Assembly: GCA_035041965.1 (NCBI GenBank)
Contig: JAPYMA010003020.1
Coordinates: forward strand, 62,001 to 126,000
DNA: 64,000 bases
Source of the DNA: Anisakis pegreffii
Lineage: Eukaryota; Nematoda; Chromadorea; Rhabditida; Anisakidae
Reading direction: 5' to 3'
Positions 57,101-62,527 of the stretch are shown in pieces. Under the pieces are notes generated by a model that saw only the letters and a list, made by a program, of their open reading frames with translations, had not been told where the DNA came from and made no database searches. Position 1 is the stretch's first letter, and each line of letters starts with the position of its first letter. The position numbers and the translations under genes are program-made.

Positions 57101-59134
57101 TGTATTATCGTTTGTGATTCTTTGCACGAGATGAACTGAACGTTTCGAATCGCAGAGAAAATCACTCATATAATGCACACTTACATAATCTAGAAATGTT
57201 GAATTATTTCTTTCAGCAAACAAATGTATCGTTCTTTGAAAACCTCCCTAATATTTAAAATTATTCAACGTCAAAAAATATCATTTTTTGTTTATGAGAT
57301 TGAAAAATCACAAAAAACGTTAACATATTGCATTGATGAAAATTATTACAGGATTTTTGAAATTTCTTTTCAGTAGCTGCTGGCGAATGAAGTTATTTGT
57401 ATTCATCACTTCATTGCTTATCTCATAATTATTCTGTGCTTATTGCGAAGTGCGCCAATTGTTGTAAAAAGTTTTCTAAGATGATCCGTACTGATTCCTG
57501 TTCATCCTTCAATCCGTTATTATCCTTCAACGTCATTTGTATCAGTGATTAGAAGCTACTTTGCATCATTTAACTGACTAAAAGCCCATTGAATGAGATA
57601 AATGAATTAATAGTATCCACTCAAATGAATGTCCGACAATCCAAACAAGAGATAAATGAGCCGTATTATCCGCCTAAATCCGTACAGTACATAAAGCAGT
57701 ATGATTCAGATGATCGAATGAGAAATCCTTACTAGAGCAATCTCATATGTAAATGCATTAGATGAACAGGGATTCTCAATGAAATCGGCTTGAATGAAGT
57801 GATCCCCATTAAAACCAGATGATCTTTTTTCTGTGAATGAATGACTTGGAAGCGCTGAATTCAAGAAATGTTTCTCACTATTATGATTTCATAAACAATT
57901 GCTTCAGAAATTCAACAAATCTCCCCTTTTAATCACTAGAATAACTGCAATATTTGATGTTTTCAATACGCTGGAATAATATGGCAAGATATTTTGGTCG
58001 CAGAATGCCTGCGCCCTAGGAACATATGTCTCTATGAATTCAAAGGAAAAATAAGATTAGGCATGCACATACGAGGCCGTTGCGCATGAAGAAAATTATT
58101 TAAATTCCTTCCAGACGTTTACGGAAGCAATTTTGAAAAATTAAGGAACTGCTTCTTTTCAGGCAAAGAACTCCTTAAAAACAACCACCTTCGATCGTTT
58201 ACTCGCTCTTCCATTTGAATTTCACTCTTTCGAATTCAGTACTTTTCATATTCACTCATCTCATTATCAAGTTGTTGTCAACGTCTCTACAGACCTTCAA
58301 AATTCCTTTTTTCTCGAACGAAAGCATCAAAGAGATTCATTATGATCGCTTGGTTGATCTTCTTAAATTTCAAGTGAACTCAATTCACCATTACTTATCA
58401 GCCTGAAATCACATAGGTATATATTACTTTAAGAAAGTATCTGTAGTATAAAAATTATATGATGTGAGAAGCAAGTGCAAGAGATGATATTAACACGCAA
58501 TGACAAACGATTTACGAATGTAGCCTGAAATATGAGTGTGCCAGCGAAATGTTGGAAAATGACAGCTGTTGAAATAAGGAAATAAGGGAACTAACGGCAC
58601 AATCGATTTCACTCACTGAAAGCAACCGAAGAACGCTGCAATGTGGTTGTCTCAAACAGGCAAAGCAAAAAAAAACGATCAAGGAAAATGAGACAACTAA
58701 AAGAAATAACAGAAATAATCATGAATCTGAAGAGAATAGACGATTCAACAAGGAGGTAAATAACGGGAAGAGAGAAGGACGATTAAATAGCAAACAAGAA
58801 CCATAAAATAACGAATGAGTATCATGAACTGAGCACCCAGTATCATGAAATACTACAAAATGATGGTGAAATAGCGAAGAAGAGTCACAAACAATCAAGA
58901 AAAAAAACAGAAAATAATCAAAAAATGCTGGAACTGATGCATGAATTGTCGAAGGGAGGAGTATCACGAAACAACAAAGGATCATCGTATAATCGTCAAC
59001 TGTCATGAATGAATTTGAATACAAGTGTATATAAATGAATTAACATCATAGTCTTCATCGGTACGTCGCTCGGTACGTTTTACGGCCACGCTATCGTTAC
59101 CTTCCTTCATCAATGGAGTCGTTAACGTTTTCAT
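2034..59134 (-). CDS. pde-2: PDE2-like cGMP-regulated cyclic nucleotide phosphodiesterase (5' part of a multi-exon gene)
   Basis: Overall entry for the minus-strand gene; exons are listed separately. Established for the family: PDE2 enzymes hydrolyse cGMP and cAMP, carry tandem GAF-A and GAF-B domains before an HD-type catalytic domain, and are activated by cGMP binding to GAF-B. Seen here: a long Ser/Thr/His-rich N-terminus, then all main strands of GAF-A spread over eight exons, then a Ser-rich linker and the opening helix of GAF-B. Key matches to human PDE2A from memory: FLLVS to LLLVS, VAGEHLLKEAV to VIGDKVLGEEV, FRSKLHAIAV to ELQAMLCVPV, and PFTE to LFTD. Splice phases agree at each junction from 42.4 kb to 2.0 kb. 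About 1,270 residues precede the left end of the model, longer than whole human PDE2A (about 940). GAF-B remainder and the catalytic domain are outside the window. The upstream limit at 59,134 is tentative; 42,380 is the firmer 5' limit. Confidence 0.75.
3484..3529 (-). CDS. pde-2: short exon with start of the GAF-A closing helix, pde-2-like gene
   Basis: Acceptor ttttttatag/TACACA in phase 2 matches the exon at 22.8 kb across a 19-kb intron. In that frame it encodes THSERRSLPFTERAC and, if extended to 3,458, VFFMRLCIW. PFTE aligns with LFTD of PDE2A just before the last GAF-A helix. The 3' end is unresolved: tgt/gtattc (given here) keeps phase 0 with the next exon, whereas tg/gtcgca encodes more helix but changes phase. 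Another frame (RNGVRSHSLNAL…) is open longer but breaks the phase chain. Confidence 0.5.
8024..8165. repeat. dispersed ~150-bp repeat, copy 1
   Basis: Shares extended similarity with 53,158-53,314, from AATTACTCGGTTGT to CCAGGTAAT, including the identical block CACGGAAACGCGAGC. Similarity stops abruptly at both ends. The termini AATTACTCGG and, inverted, AATTACCTGG are similar, so it may be a short inverted-repeat element. Target duplication is not evident. A 12-base segment present in copy 2 is missing here. Confidence 0.7.
10416..10423. repeat. 8-bp target-site duplication, left copy
   Basis: ATCACGAC directly abuts the left terminal repeat of the hAT-type element. An identical copy is at 11,019-11,026. 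Confidence 0.85.
10424..11018. mobile_element. non-autonomous hAT-type element (MITE), apparently complete
   Basis: The ends are inverted: TAGTGTTCGTCGGGGA at the left and its exact complement at the right, 16 bp perfect (17 of 18). They are flanked by a perfect 8-bp direct repeat, ATCACGAC, at 10,416-10,423 and 11,019-11,026. hAT transposons make 8-bp target duplications and commonly start with a TAGNG-like terminus, so both features fit that superfamily. The 595-bp body is extremely G+C-rich at both ends with internal subrepeats, and has an ordinary AT-rich centre (about 10,615-10,785). No transposase is encoded; the small frames of 60-90 codons are by-products of the repeats. The intact target duplication suggests a fairly recent insertion. 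Confidence 0.85.
10481..10980. repeat. G+C-rich ~70-bp subrepeats within the hAT-type element
   Basis: A unit with GCGCAATTTGCTCCCCGA, then TTTTTCGCGGGGACCCCC, then TCCAATTTACTCC occurs from 10,481, 10,553, 10,846 and 10,916, giving spacings of about 70-72 bp. Copies occupy both flanks of the AT-rich centre in the same orientation. Each unit holds CCCC…GGGG inverted stretches able to form hairpins. Single-base and small indel differences separate copies. Confidence 0.8.
11019..11026. repeat. 8-bp target-site duplication, right copy
   Basis: ATCACGAC directly follows the right terminal repeat of the hAT-type element, identical to the left copy. Confidence 0.85.
15186..15247. repeat. imperfect long hairpin
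   Basis: AAGACG … ACAAGCCA … GAAGAC on the left faces GTCTTC … ATGGTTTGT … CGTCTT on the right across a four-base loop, with a few unpaired bases. It could be a worn inverted-repeat element or a small-RNA-like hairpin. Confidence 0.45.
16613..16748. repeat. 68-bp tandem duplication
   Basis: 16,613-16,680 and 16,681-16,748 are adjacent copies beginning CGATGGTAAACACAAAAA and differing at a single base (cattac/catcac). Near identity implies a recent duplication. Confidence 0.9.
16874..17490 (+). pseudogene. decayed plus-strand coding relic with charged repeat-like segment
   Basis: After an acceptor-like aacatttcag, a frame reads RIIADCHHEIDFEQLL … KKYYRNAMKGEYTIGYR, then TGA at 17,036. The same frame continues EEGISLLLDTATMNL and NESAERLEQRRTRQVAAR to TGA at 17,150. 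A shifted frame from 17,161 continues KWVRIRLEEELKWMRR to TGA at 17,293 and 17,320, then stays open for 55 codons to TAG at 17,488. The ESAERLEQRRTRQ segment resembles STPR-type arginine-rich repeats often found beside mobile elements; this is a guess. All four internal stops are TGA. Confidence 0.45.
22765..22916 (-). CDS. pde-2: GAF-A exon (late strands) of the pde-2-like gene
   Basis: A 152-bp exon lacking any early ATG, with acceptor gagtttag/GCATTC and donor gaacg/gtaccg, phase 0 to 2. It encodes AFRSKLHAIAVSVDGG, then RAVKVPIDAFCATIIL, and ends CGFVAGLLMVHQNE. FRSKLHAIAV matches the GAF-A strand ELQAMLCVPV, and FVAGLLMVHQNE matches the final strand VVALACAFNKLE. The classical GAF NKxDE signature is not present at this position. 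It lies in a G+C-rich island that contrasts with the surrounding intron. Confidence 0.85.
23788..23934 (-). CDS. pde-2: GAF-A exon of the pde-2-like gene
   Basis: A 49-codon exon with acceptor attttgtttag/GGTGAT and donor gatcag/gtacgc, phase 0 to 0. It begins GDASVLYRLFPRYDSS, contains an acidic, Ser-rich loop (TNSTSDDEIILPPSYSP), and ends SPIFVDIKSLDQ. The last part aligns with KSIQLKDL of human PDE2A GAF-A. The loop is longer than in the human protein, another sign that this GAF-A domain carries insertions. Confidence 0.85.
24614..24652 (-). CDS. pde-2: 39-bp GAF-A microexon of the pde-2-like gene
   Basis: Exactly 13 codons, VAGEHLLKEAVNC, lie between acceptor ctcttacag/GTTGCC and consensus donor aactgt/gtaagt, phase 0 to 0. 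It matches VIGDKVLGEEVSF of human PDE2A GAF-A position by position (V-x-G-acidic-basic-x-L-x-E-x-V). The intron separating it from the preceding exon is only 77 bp, against many kilobases elsewhere in this gene. Confidence 0.87.
24730..24933 (-). CDS. pde-2: GAF-A exon with insert and second strand of the pde-2-like gene
   Basis: A 68-codon exon with donor gtgaaa/gtaaga and inferred acceptor gatgtaaag/TCTACC, phase 0 to 0. The start, STENIDHLGGTQNENH, and the middle are hydrophilic. The end, DDFCYVSVK, joins the next microexon to give CYVSVKVAGEHLLKEAV, which matches LQLSCKVIGDKVLGEEV of PDE2A GAF-A. The 3' half is therefore domain core and the 5' half extends the loop insert. The upstream boundary is the uncertain part: the open frame extends back to about 24,970, but only the AG at 24,934 keeps phase 0. 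Confidence 0.75.
25413..25532 (-). CDS. pde-2: probable GAF-A insert exon of the pde-2-like gene
   Basis: A 40-codon open segment without ATG lies between acceptor tatcacag/GAGGCG and a weak donor aac/gttaat, phase 0 to 0, in the correct order between neighbouring exons. It encodes EAITCDLTDEHFENIF and FLVYFTDEMIDLPTEL, which looks coding. In human PDE2A the flanking strands are almost adjacent, so this would be part of an insertion in the loop after the first strand. It partly resembles the later EAVNC segment, so a cassette or alternative exon is possible. Earlier in-frame donors (ctg/gttta, gcc/gtcaa) cannot be excluded. Confidence 0.55.
25867..25941 (-). CDS. pde-2: GAF-A exon (first strand) of the pde-2-like gene
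   Basis: A 75-bp, 25-codon exon with acceptor atctttcag/ATTCGA and donor tgccag/gtaatt, phase 0 to 0. It encodes IRSQTNSRLVAFLLVS then RECNACFCQ. Across the junction with the previous exon, VLNKW-IRSQTNSRLVAFLLVS matches the PDE2A GAF-A segment [20 protein letters not shown] in length and pattern. This match, with the syntenic xylulokinase gene, identified the family. Confidence 0.87.
26339..27575 (-). CDS. pde-2: large Ser/Thr/His-rich exon leading into GAF-A of the pde-2-like gene
   Basis: This is the longest exon seen: 1,237 bp, acceptor ggttgtctttcag/CAGAAC, donor aaatgg/gttcgt, phase 2 to 0. It begins RTPSQDARIRLIKRG and encodes about 412 residues. Most are low complexity, with runs such as TTTSSSSLLHPPP, a His-rich block (DHRHHFHRCYFHEIPPHPHH) and Gln/Lys-rich KTKTQQLNIQQSKQ. 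The last ~35 residues change character: MFEQLNKLSADIAAE and HFQQVLNKW align with the helix that opens GAF-A in human PDE2A (ILQLCGELYDLDAS … LKVLQYLQQ). The exon therefore joins a disordered N-terminus to the first regulatory domain. The open frame continues past the donor by chance. Confidence 0.85.
27576..33059 (-). other. pde-2-like intron (5.5 kb)
   Basis: AT-rich. Contains a G+C-richer patch at about 32,690-32,890 with repeated GGGTTACCC-like words, perhaps the end of an old mobile element, but no pair of terminal repeats was found. Confidence 0.65.
33060..33396 (-). CDS. pde-2: acidic, Ser/Thr-rich N-terminal exon of the pde-2-like gene
   Basis: Acceptor tgttctgtag/CCAAAA and consensus donor ttgag/gtgagt bound a 337-bp exon running phase 1 to phase 2. 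It encodes about 111 residues: KNDGSLPAVTSDG, a short hydrophobic RCGCLII segment, a Ser/Thr/Asn-rich stretch, and an acidic block PEEEDDDQSD followed by CDDQDDDIP. It ends PETTRL. The join to the following exon regenerates a Ser codon across the splice. No domain is recognised; the acidic low-complexity character suggests a disordered regulatory region. Confidence 0.75.
33397..40464 (-). other. pde-2-like intron (7.1 kb)
   Basis: Mostly plain AT-rich intron. A small G+C-rich open segment sits at 37,094-37,273. Frames between 35,748 and 36,524 share one reading frame but contain many stops of all three kinds and are not supported. Confidence 0.65.
37094..37273 (+). other. G+C-rich 59-codon open segment, unassigned
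   Basis: Between TAG and TAA, the frame NTRGYPPLSMKTWKFDG … RDRIAAWVIRSFSEIF stays open in a patch that is richer in G+C than the flanking intron. It also contains CCGGGTTCACCCGGAACCGG (37,152), a near-palindrome. It may be a fragment of a mobile element. No similarity is recognised. Confidence 0.2.
40465..40671 (-). CDS. pde-2: N-terminal exon of the pde-2-like gene
   Basis: The acceptor is aattgcag/TGAGTGG, and only one of three frames is open, giving phase 1. The 68 codons include SGNTNTQTQSGAYQQHG, then GRKISPIGGPHPGEH and APGAKVIYRLASFDS. The donor ctgg/gttcgt gives phase 1, which matches the next exon; an alternative in-phase donor lies 18 bases further (exon end 40,447). Base composition is well above the flanking intron. 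The segment is hydrophilic and Gly/Gln-rich, probably disordered, and no known domain is recognised. Confidence 0.7.
40672..42257 (-). other. pde-2-like intron
   Basis: Holds a 20-bp direct duplication at 40,732-40,771 and two overlapping chance-like plus-strand frames at 41,662-42,107. No recognised element. Confidence 0.6.
40732..40771. repeat. 20-bp tandem duplication
   Basis: AAATCTCTATATGACTAAAG is followed directly by a copy with one change (GGC for GAC). Confidence 0.85.
42258..42380 (-). CDS. pde-2: N-terminal exon of the pde-2-like gene
   Basis: A clearly G+C-richer 123-bp island is bounded by a good acceptor (gaaatttcag/CATACC) and a donor (gttg/gtatct). In the chosen frame it encodes about 40 residues beginning YQKRRFHVPLTG and ending LLQMALGSRQMV. 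It runs from phase 1 to phase 1, which fits the following exon. A second frame (IPKTAFSRAV…) is also open and would use a donor four bases earlier, so the frame is not fully secure. I do not recognise a domain; this part of PDE2 proteins is poorly conserved. Confidence 0.6.
42381..46189 (-). other. putative intron
   Basis: AT-rich sequence between a candidate exon and the exon at 42.3 kb. Nothing beyond short chance frames is seen. Confidence 0.45.
46190..46277 (-). CDS. candidate basic-rich exon of the pde-2-like gene
   Basis: A 29-codon open segment follows an AG acceptor (…tttgatag/CGT) and contains a strongly basic run, ESRRRRKKNRRRV, then YPSDFLFRHRCS. It starts in phase 0, matching the 59 kb candidate, and ends in phase 1, matching the next exon at 42.4 kb. 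The donor (cac/gtgata) and the polypyrimidine tract are weak. The frame would supply a polybasic stretch near the N-terminus. No homologue is recognised, and a chance frame is a real alternative. Confidence 0.3.
47503..47906 (+). pseudogene. decayed plus-strand coding relic, coiled-coil-like
   Basis: ATG at 47,503 opens MSELLNKLRLDLVPDGIRAL, stopped by TGA at 47,584. The same frame reads on as AVYILKFHSARNQK and AEWHFRHLQCGNRISVLK, then IKRISDKIDGLRSAFDGW and TTEEYFKTNCNEFAM to TGA at 47,815. Coding character then moves to the -1 frame, ELNSVKQQMQNSEDES, ending at TAA 47,904. The result is about 125 codons with one stop and one frameshift. The heptad-like helix might be the N-terminus of a retroelement structural protein, but this is speculation. 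Minus-strand frames here are shadows. Confidence 0.45.
48278..48309. repeat. perfect 12-bp inverted repeat with 8-bp loop
   Basis: ATCACGCTGTCC, loop AGTTATAT, then GGACAGCGTGAT. Arms are perfectly complementary, unlike ordinary intronic sequence. Confidence 0.85.
52151..52196. repeat. triple palindromic unit, direct-inverted-direct
   Basis: AAGATAATATAGGAA is followed by its complement GTTCCTATATTATCTT and then by the direct copy AAGATAATATAGGAAC. Adjacent units form perfect hairpins. It may be a collapsed inverted-repeat element or an excision or template-switch product. Confidence 0.85.
53158..53314. repeat. dispersed ~150-bp repeat, copy 2
   Basis: Same orientation as the copy at 8,024-8,165. 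The plus frame CTETRALWPAMLRTFDSL is open and continues past the repeat edge to 53,392; the matching frame in copy 1 reads TETRALWPTTLQTFDSL. The open frame may be chance or may mark origin from an exon. The element ends at CCAGGTAAT in both copies. Confidence 0.7.
53453..53500. repeat. ~24-bp tandem duplication
   Basis: TATCTTTTATCTGTGAGAAT and following bases are repeated once with a short T-run length difference. Confidence 0.8.
55746..55769. repeat. (GTTT)n microsatellite
   Basis: Six uninterrupted GTTT units in AT-rich intronic sequence. Confidence 0.9.
59045..59134 (-). CDS. candidate first coding exon of the pde-2-like gene
   Basis: A 30-codon frame begins with ATG directly after an AG acceptor (…cagtacag/ATG), which in a nematode could be a cis- or trans-splice acceptor. 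The peptide starts MKTLTTPLMKEG and ends TERRTDEDYD, so it is charged and looks coding. The proposed donor is gat/gttaat, which is weak, in phase 0. It has the right strand and lies upstream of the other exons, facing the xylulokinase gene 3.3 kb away. Its link to pde-2 rests only on strand, position and compatible phase. It could instead be a small unrelated exon or chance. Confidence 0.4.
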
Positions 59135-62100
59135 CTGTACTGTTCTGTGTTTGCTTTGTTGTCGAATCGGTGATCGATCATTTTCACGTTTAAATGATGA
59201 TCAACACATCCTTTATGAACATTTTCATGTTTCCTCTTCTCTCATGCAATCAAGCAAATACCAATCACTTATGCCTATCGCTGTTATTGTTTTACACACA
59301 CACGAATTAGACTGTAATATATGCCACAAAATCACCGCACCGTCAAACCGGAACAAATACCCTCATCAGTATAAATTCTGTGGCATGAATTTGTTGATAT
59401 TGCTATGAATCGATGCTTTGCGTATGGACGACTAGTACACATTTAGAGAAACACTGCGAGACATCGGCAATAGAGCATTTGCCATTCACGATAATGCGCT
59501 TGAAAATGATAGTCACCATTGTTAAGCATCGTTGTTCGTACTGAAGATTCACCAGCTGAGAGCTGAGAGTGAATTGTTCAATGCATGCTCTTTCTGTTGA
59601 ATGCTTGAGCGTATGGATGAACATCAATCACAAATTTACCTCGTCGTATCTTTAATCTCATTGAATTGAATTAGTCACTTTGTATGATGTAATTGCTCAT
59701 CGTTAGTCTGCTATCTAGTTTAGTTTGTTCACGTCATGTGTCTGTGTCTGTTCTAAGCCGTAAATGTGCTTATAAACTCTGTACAGCTTAGATGTAAAGC
59801 CAAAGCACTTTCCTCTCATCGCATTCACTTGTAAGCCCTTATTTCCTACTTTCGTCATCATTCCTTTCTATCGTTTCCACCATTCTAGAGTAATTTTCTC
59901 ATTTTCCACTCATATCCTCCATTCAAGTCAAGTTCATCGCCCACGTCAATATCGCTTCATCTAGTTCCAGTCACTTGAAGTTGTATCGACCAATTGAATG
60001 AATCTAATTGGATTTTTTCAAATGCATTTTCTGCATCAATAAGCAGTATATATGGCAACCCTCAGGGTGTCAGTAAAAAACACTGATAGCCAATTGCTTA
60101 GCGAATATGGATGCATGCGCATAAATACTTTTTGAGCCTTTCATACACAAAATCTCTCCTGGTTTAGTACGCATAAACATCTGTAAATCTTCCATTGCTT
60201 AACCCAGACGTTTATTGAGGAAAGAGAATTCTTGCTCGTAGAGATGATCTGCAAAACATCCCTTGTGATGTTCTTTTCGAGAATTTTAATCCATTTAAAG
60301 GAATTAACGGATATCCACTTATACTTTCAAAATAAATATTTATACTTAAGCGTAGACGTTGTTTCTCGCAGTTAGTAAATACTCATTTTTATGATGGACT
60401 CGAAAGCCTACAGCTAACAGTTGTCAGCGCTTGTTGCTCGTGATTTTAGTTCCTTTTGGAAATTTCGCTTTTCGGTTTGTTTCTTTTGACAATTCAAAGT
60501 AATCTGATAACGTAATCAGTGATAGATTAAATACAATCATTGCGATGAAATAAACTGGAATGACTGTCTCCCTGAAACAAGTCCGGCAAGAGACGAGTTC
60601 ATGGTTGTCAGCAAAAGAATCAGAAAACCTACTAGTAACGTCTTGATACTATCAATTGCATGTCATAATTCCTATGAAACGCTCATCTTTTAAGACGACA
60701 TATGACATTAAACTGTATTTTGCAATGAAGTGAAGTTCGGTTTATAAATTCTTATGCTTCGACTGTTCTTATGACTAGAACAGTGTAATGGATGTTCGCT
60801 ACGGGTATGAGTGTGAGTCGTGTCTCGAAAAGAAAGCCAAAGCCTCGTCTTGTAAAATATTATCTTCAGTCATAATCTGAAAAGTTCTGCATTGCTTTGC
60901 CATCGCTCCCTCTCTTCATTAATCACTAACAGTGATCGATGCTTTTGTTAAGTTAAATATTTGGGGTGGATGGACTTTCGAGAACAACAGCAATGACAGC
61001 CTAGCATGTAGCGCTAACAGAGTGAAATACAGCGATAGATTAAATTTTGGCTTAGACTTAGGCCAAAGCCTCATTTTGGTTAACCACCTATTTGTTTAAT
61101 AGATGCTCAAACCCCGGTATGAGCCATAGGTTAAACCCAAGTCCAAGTATAACCATCGTCGAACCTCACTCTGATTCCTCGTTCGCAGCGAATAGAAACA
61201 AACGAAAATTTTTGGTTTATTAATTTCCAAACTAACATTCTTGTGAACTTCTCTTCAGCTGTTTCAGTCTCAGTTTTCATCCACATCTATCCCTTTCTCA
61301 CTATGATGCGCTGCTTTTCGAAAACAGATGGAGAAAAATTTTCACATTATTGTATAATCAGTCATTTTCATTTTGGAAAGGTGCGTTTCTTATCGGTTGA
61401 CTGCCAGCCAGTGCTTTCTGCTGATTCGAACACCGATATTCTGTCAATATTCCGAAGATCGTTCGAAATGAAAAAGTAATGACAGCACTGAGGCTTTGAT
61501 CGATCTCTGGCCGTGTACTTTACAGCGTATCGCAAACGTTTCATATGACAATGAATCTGAACAGTGAACACCAGCACAACACGCAGTTTTATAGTTCACT
61601 TCACTGAATGCAAATAACTACTTCTCGTACACAAATAATACCATTATTTGAATAGCTGACAACACGACGACGAATAAATCCAGCTTTTAGAGACACGTGA
61701 ACAGTGAGCAAAAAATTGTTTTAGTTCAGCAGATGCACTCTCATAAGGCATTACATTCTCATAAGGCAGTTGCTTCCACCAGCTACTAAATAATTTAGTG
61801 AATGGCATTTTCCGAAGAAAACTTCAAAAAATTACTCTCTATGTAATTTCTTTCCACAAAAACGTTTAATCCATCAAATATCACGATGAAATTTCAATGG
61901 ATTGGTTCAAAAAATCTGGAAAAAAATAGCTCCTTTTTGTATACATTTAGTCAATGATACCTTTTCGATATCATTATCGAATCTAATTGGAAAAAAAATT
62001 TTTTCAAAATTATTGCAAGCACTAATTCAATCTAAACAAGAAATGCGCTCGTTGATCGATCGCTTGACTTTAGCAAAAGATCACTCAGTCGTTTTCTAAG

Positions 62101-62470
62101 ATGTCACGATTCTTCCAGCTAGTGAATAAGTCGTACTTGTGACTAAACAATAAAGAGACACGAGACCCTGAATTGAGCAATAATTTAGCTTTTAATTCAT
62201 TCGACTCATACGATCCTAGTTATGGTTGTTACTCTTGAAAAGTGTGTAATCAACATATCAATCAGTTTGAATATTCCTTTCACTCATTAACGCAAATTTG
62301 AATACGTCCGTCATTGTGCAATATGCAAATTCGTTTCGTATGATTCATCTAATCGTAAATTAAAATATTCATTGATTTGATGTATTATATGTTGAGTAGT
62401 TTTCGAATTAAGGTGTTGAACAAGTGAACGGATGCGCAACGCTCACTGAATTGTAAAAACAGCAACAACA
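59135..62470. promoter_or_regulatory. divergent intergenic region between pde-2-like gene and xylulokinase
   Basis: About 3.3 kb between the candidate pde-2 first exon (minus) and the xylulokinase ATG (plus), so it should contain both promoters. I see no convincing TATA box or known operator. Open frames at 59,151-59,408 (plus) and 61,243-61,479 (plus) have no recognisable similarity and look like chance. A short direct duplication (attctcataaggca) lies at 61,738-61,770. If the 59 kb exon is not real, the region extends to at least 46 kb. Confidence 0.4.
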
Positions 62471-62527
62471 ATGACTGGCAGCGAATCCACTCCGCTTTTT
62501 CTAGGACTCGACTTGAGCACGCAACAG
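62471..62527 (+). CDS. xylulokinase, first coding exon
   Basis: ATG is followed by 18 more codons: MTGSESTPLFLGLDLSTQQ, then donor cag/gtaatt in phase 0. LGLDLSTQQ matches the N-terminus of human XYLB (CLGWDFSTQQV) and is the GxDxST phosphate-binding loop of FGGY carbohydrate kinases. The human protein also has a short leader of about ten residues before this motif. Xylulokinase converts D-xylulose and ATP to D-xylulose 5-phosphate and ADP in the cytosol. The remaining exons are to the right of the window; I found no continuation in the 1.47 kb that remains. Adjacency to a PDE2 gene, as in C. elegans (R08D7.7 beside pde-2), supports the assignment. Confidence 0.85.

Larger units (their letters stand above)
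46278..59044 (-). other. long putative intron with repeat debris
   Basis: Between the two candidate 5' exons. It contains the decayed plus-strand coding relic at 47.5-47.9 kb, a palindrome at 48,278, a near-perfect triple palindrome at 52,151, a dispersed repeat copy at 53,158, a 24-bp duplication at 53,453 and a (GTTT)n run at 55,746. Otherwise AT-rich with chance frames only. Confidence 0.45.
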
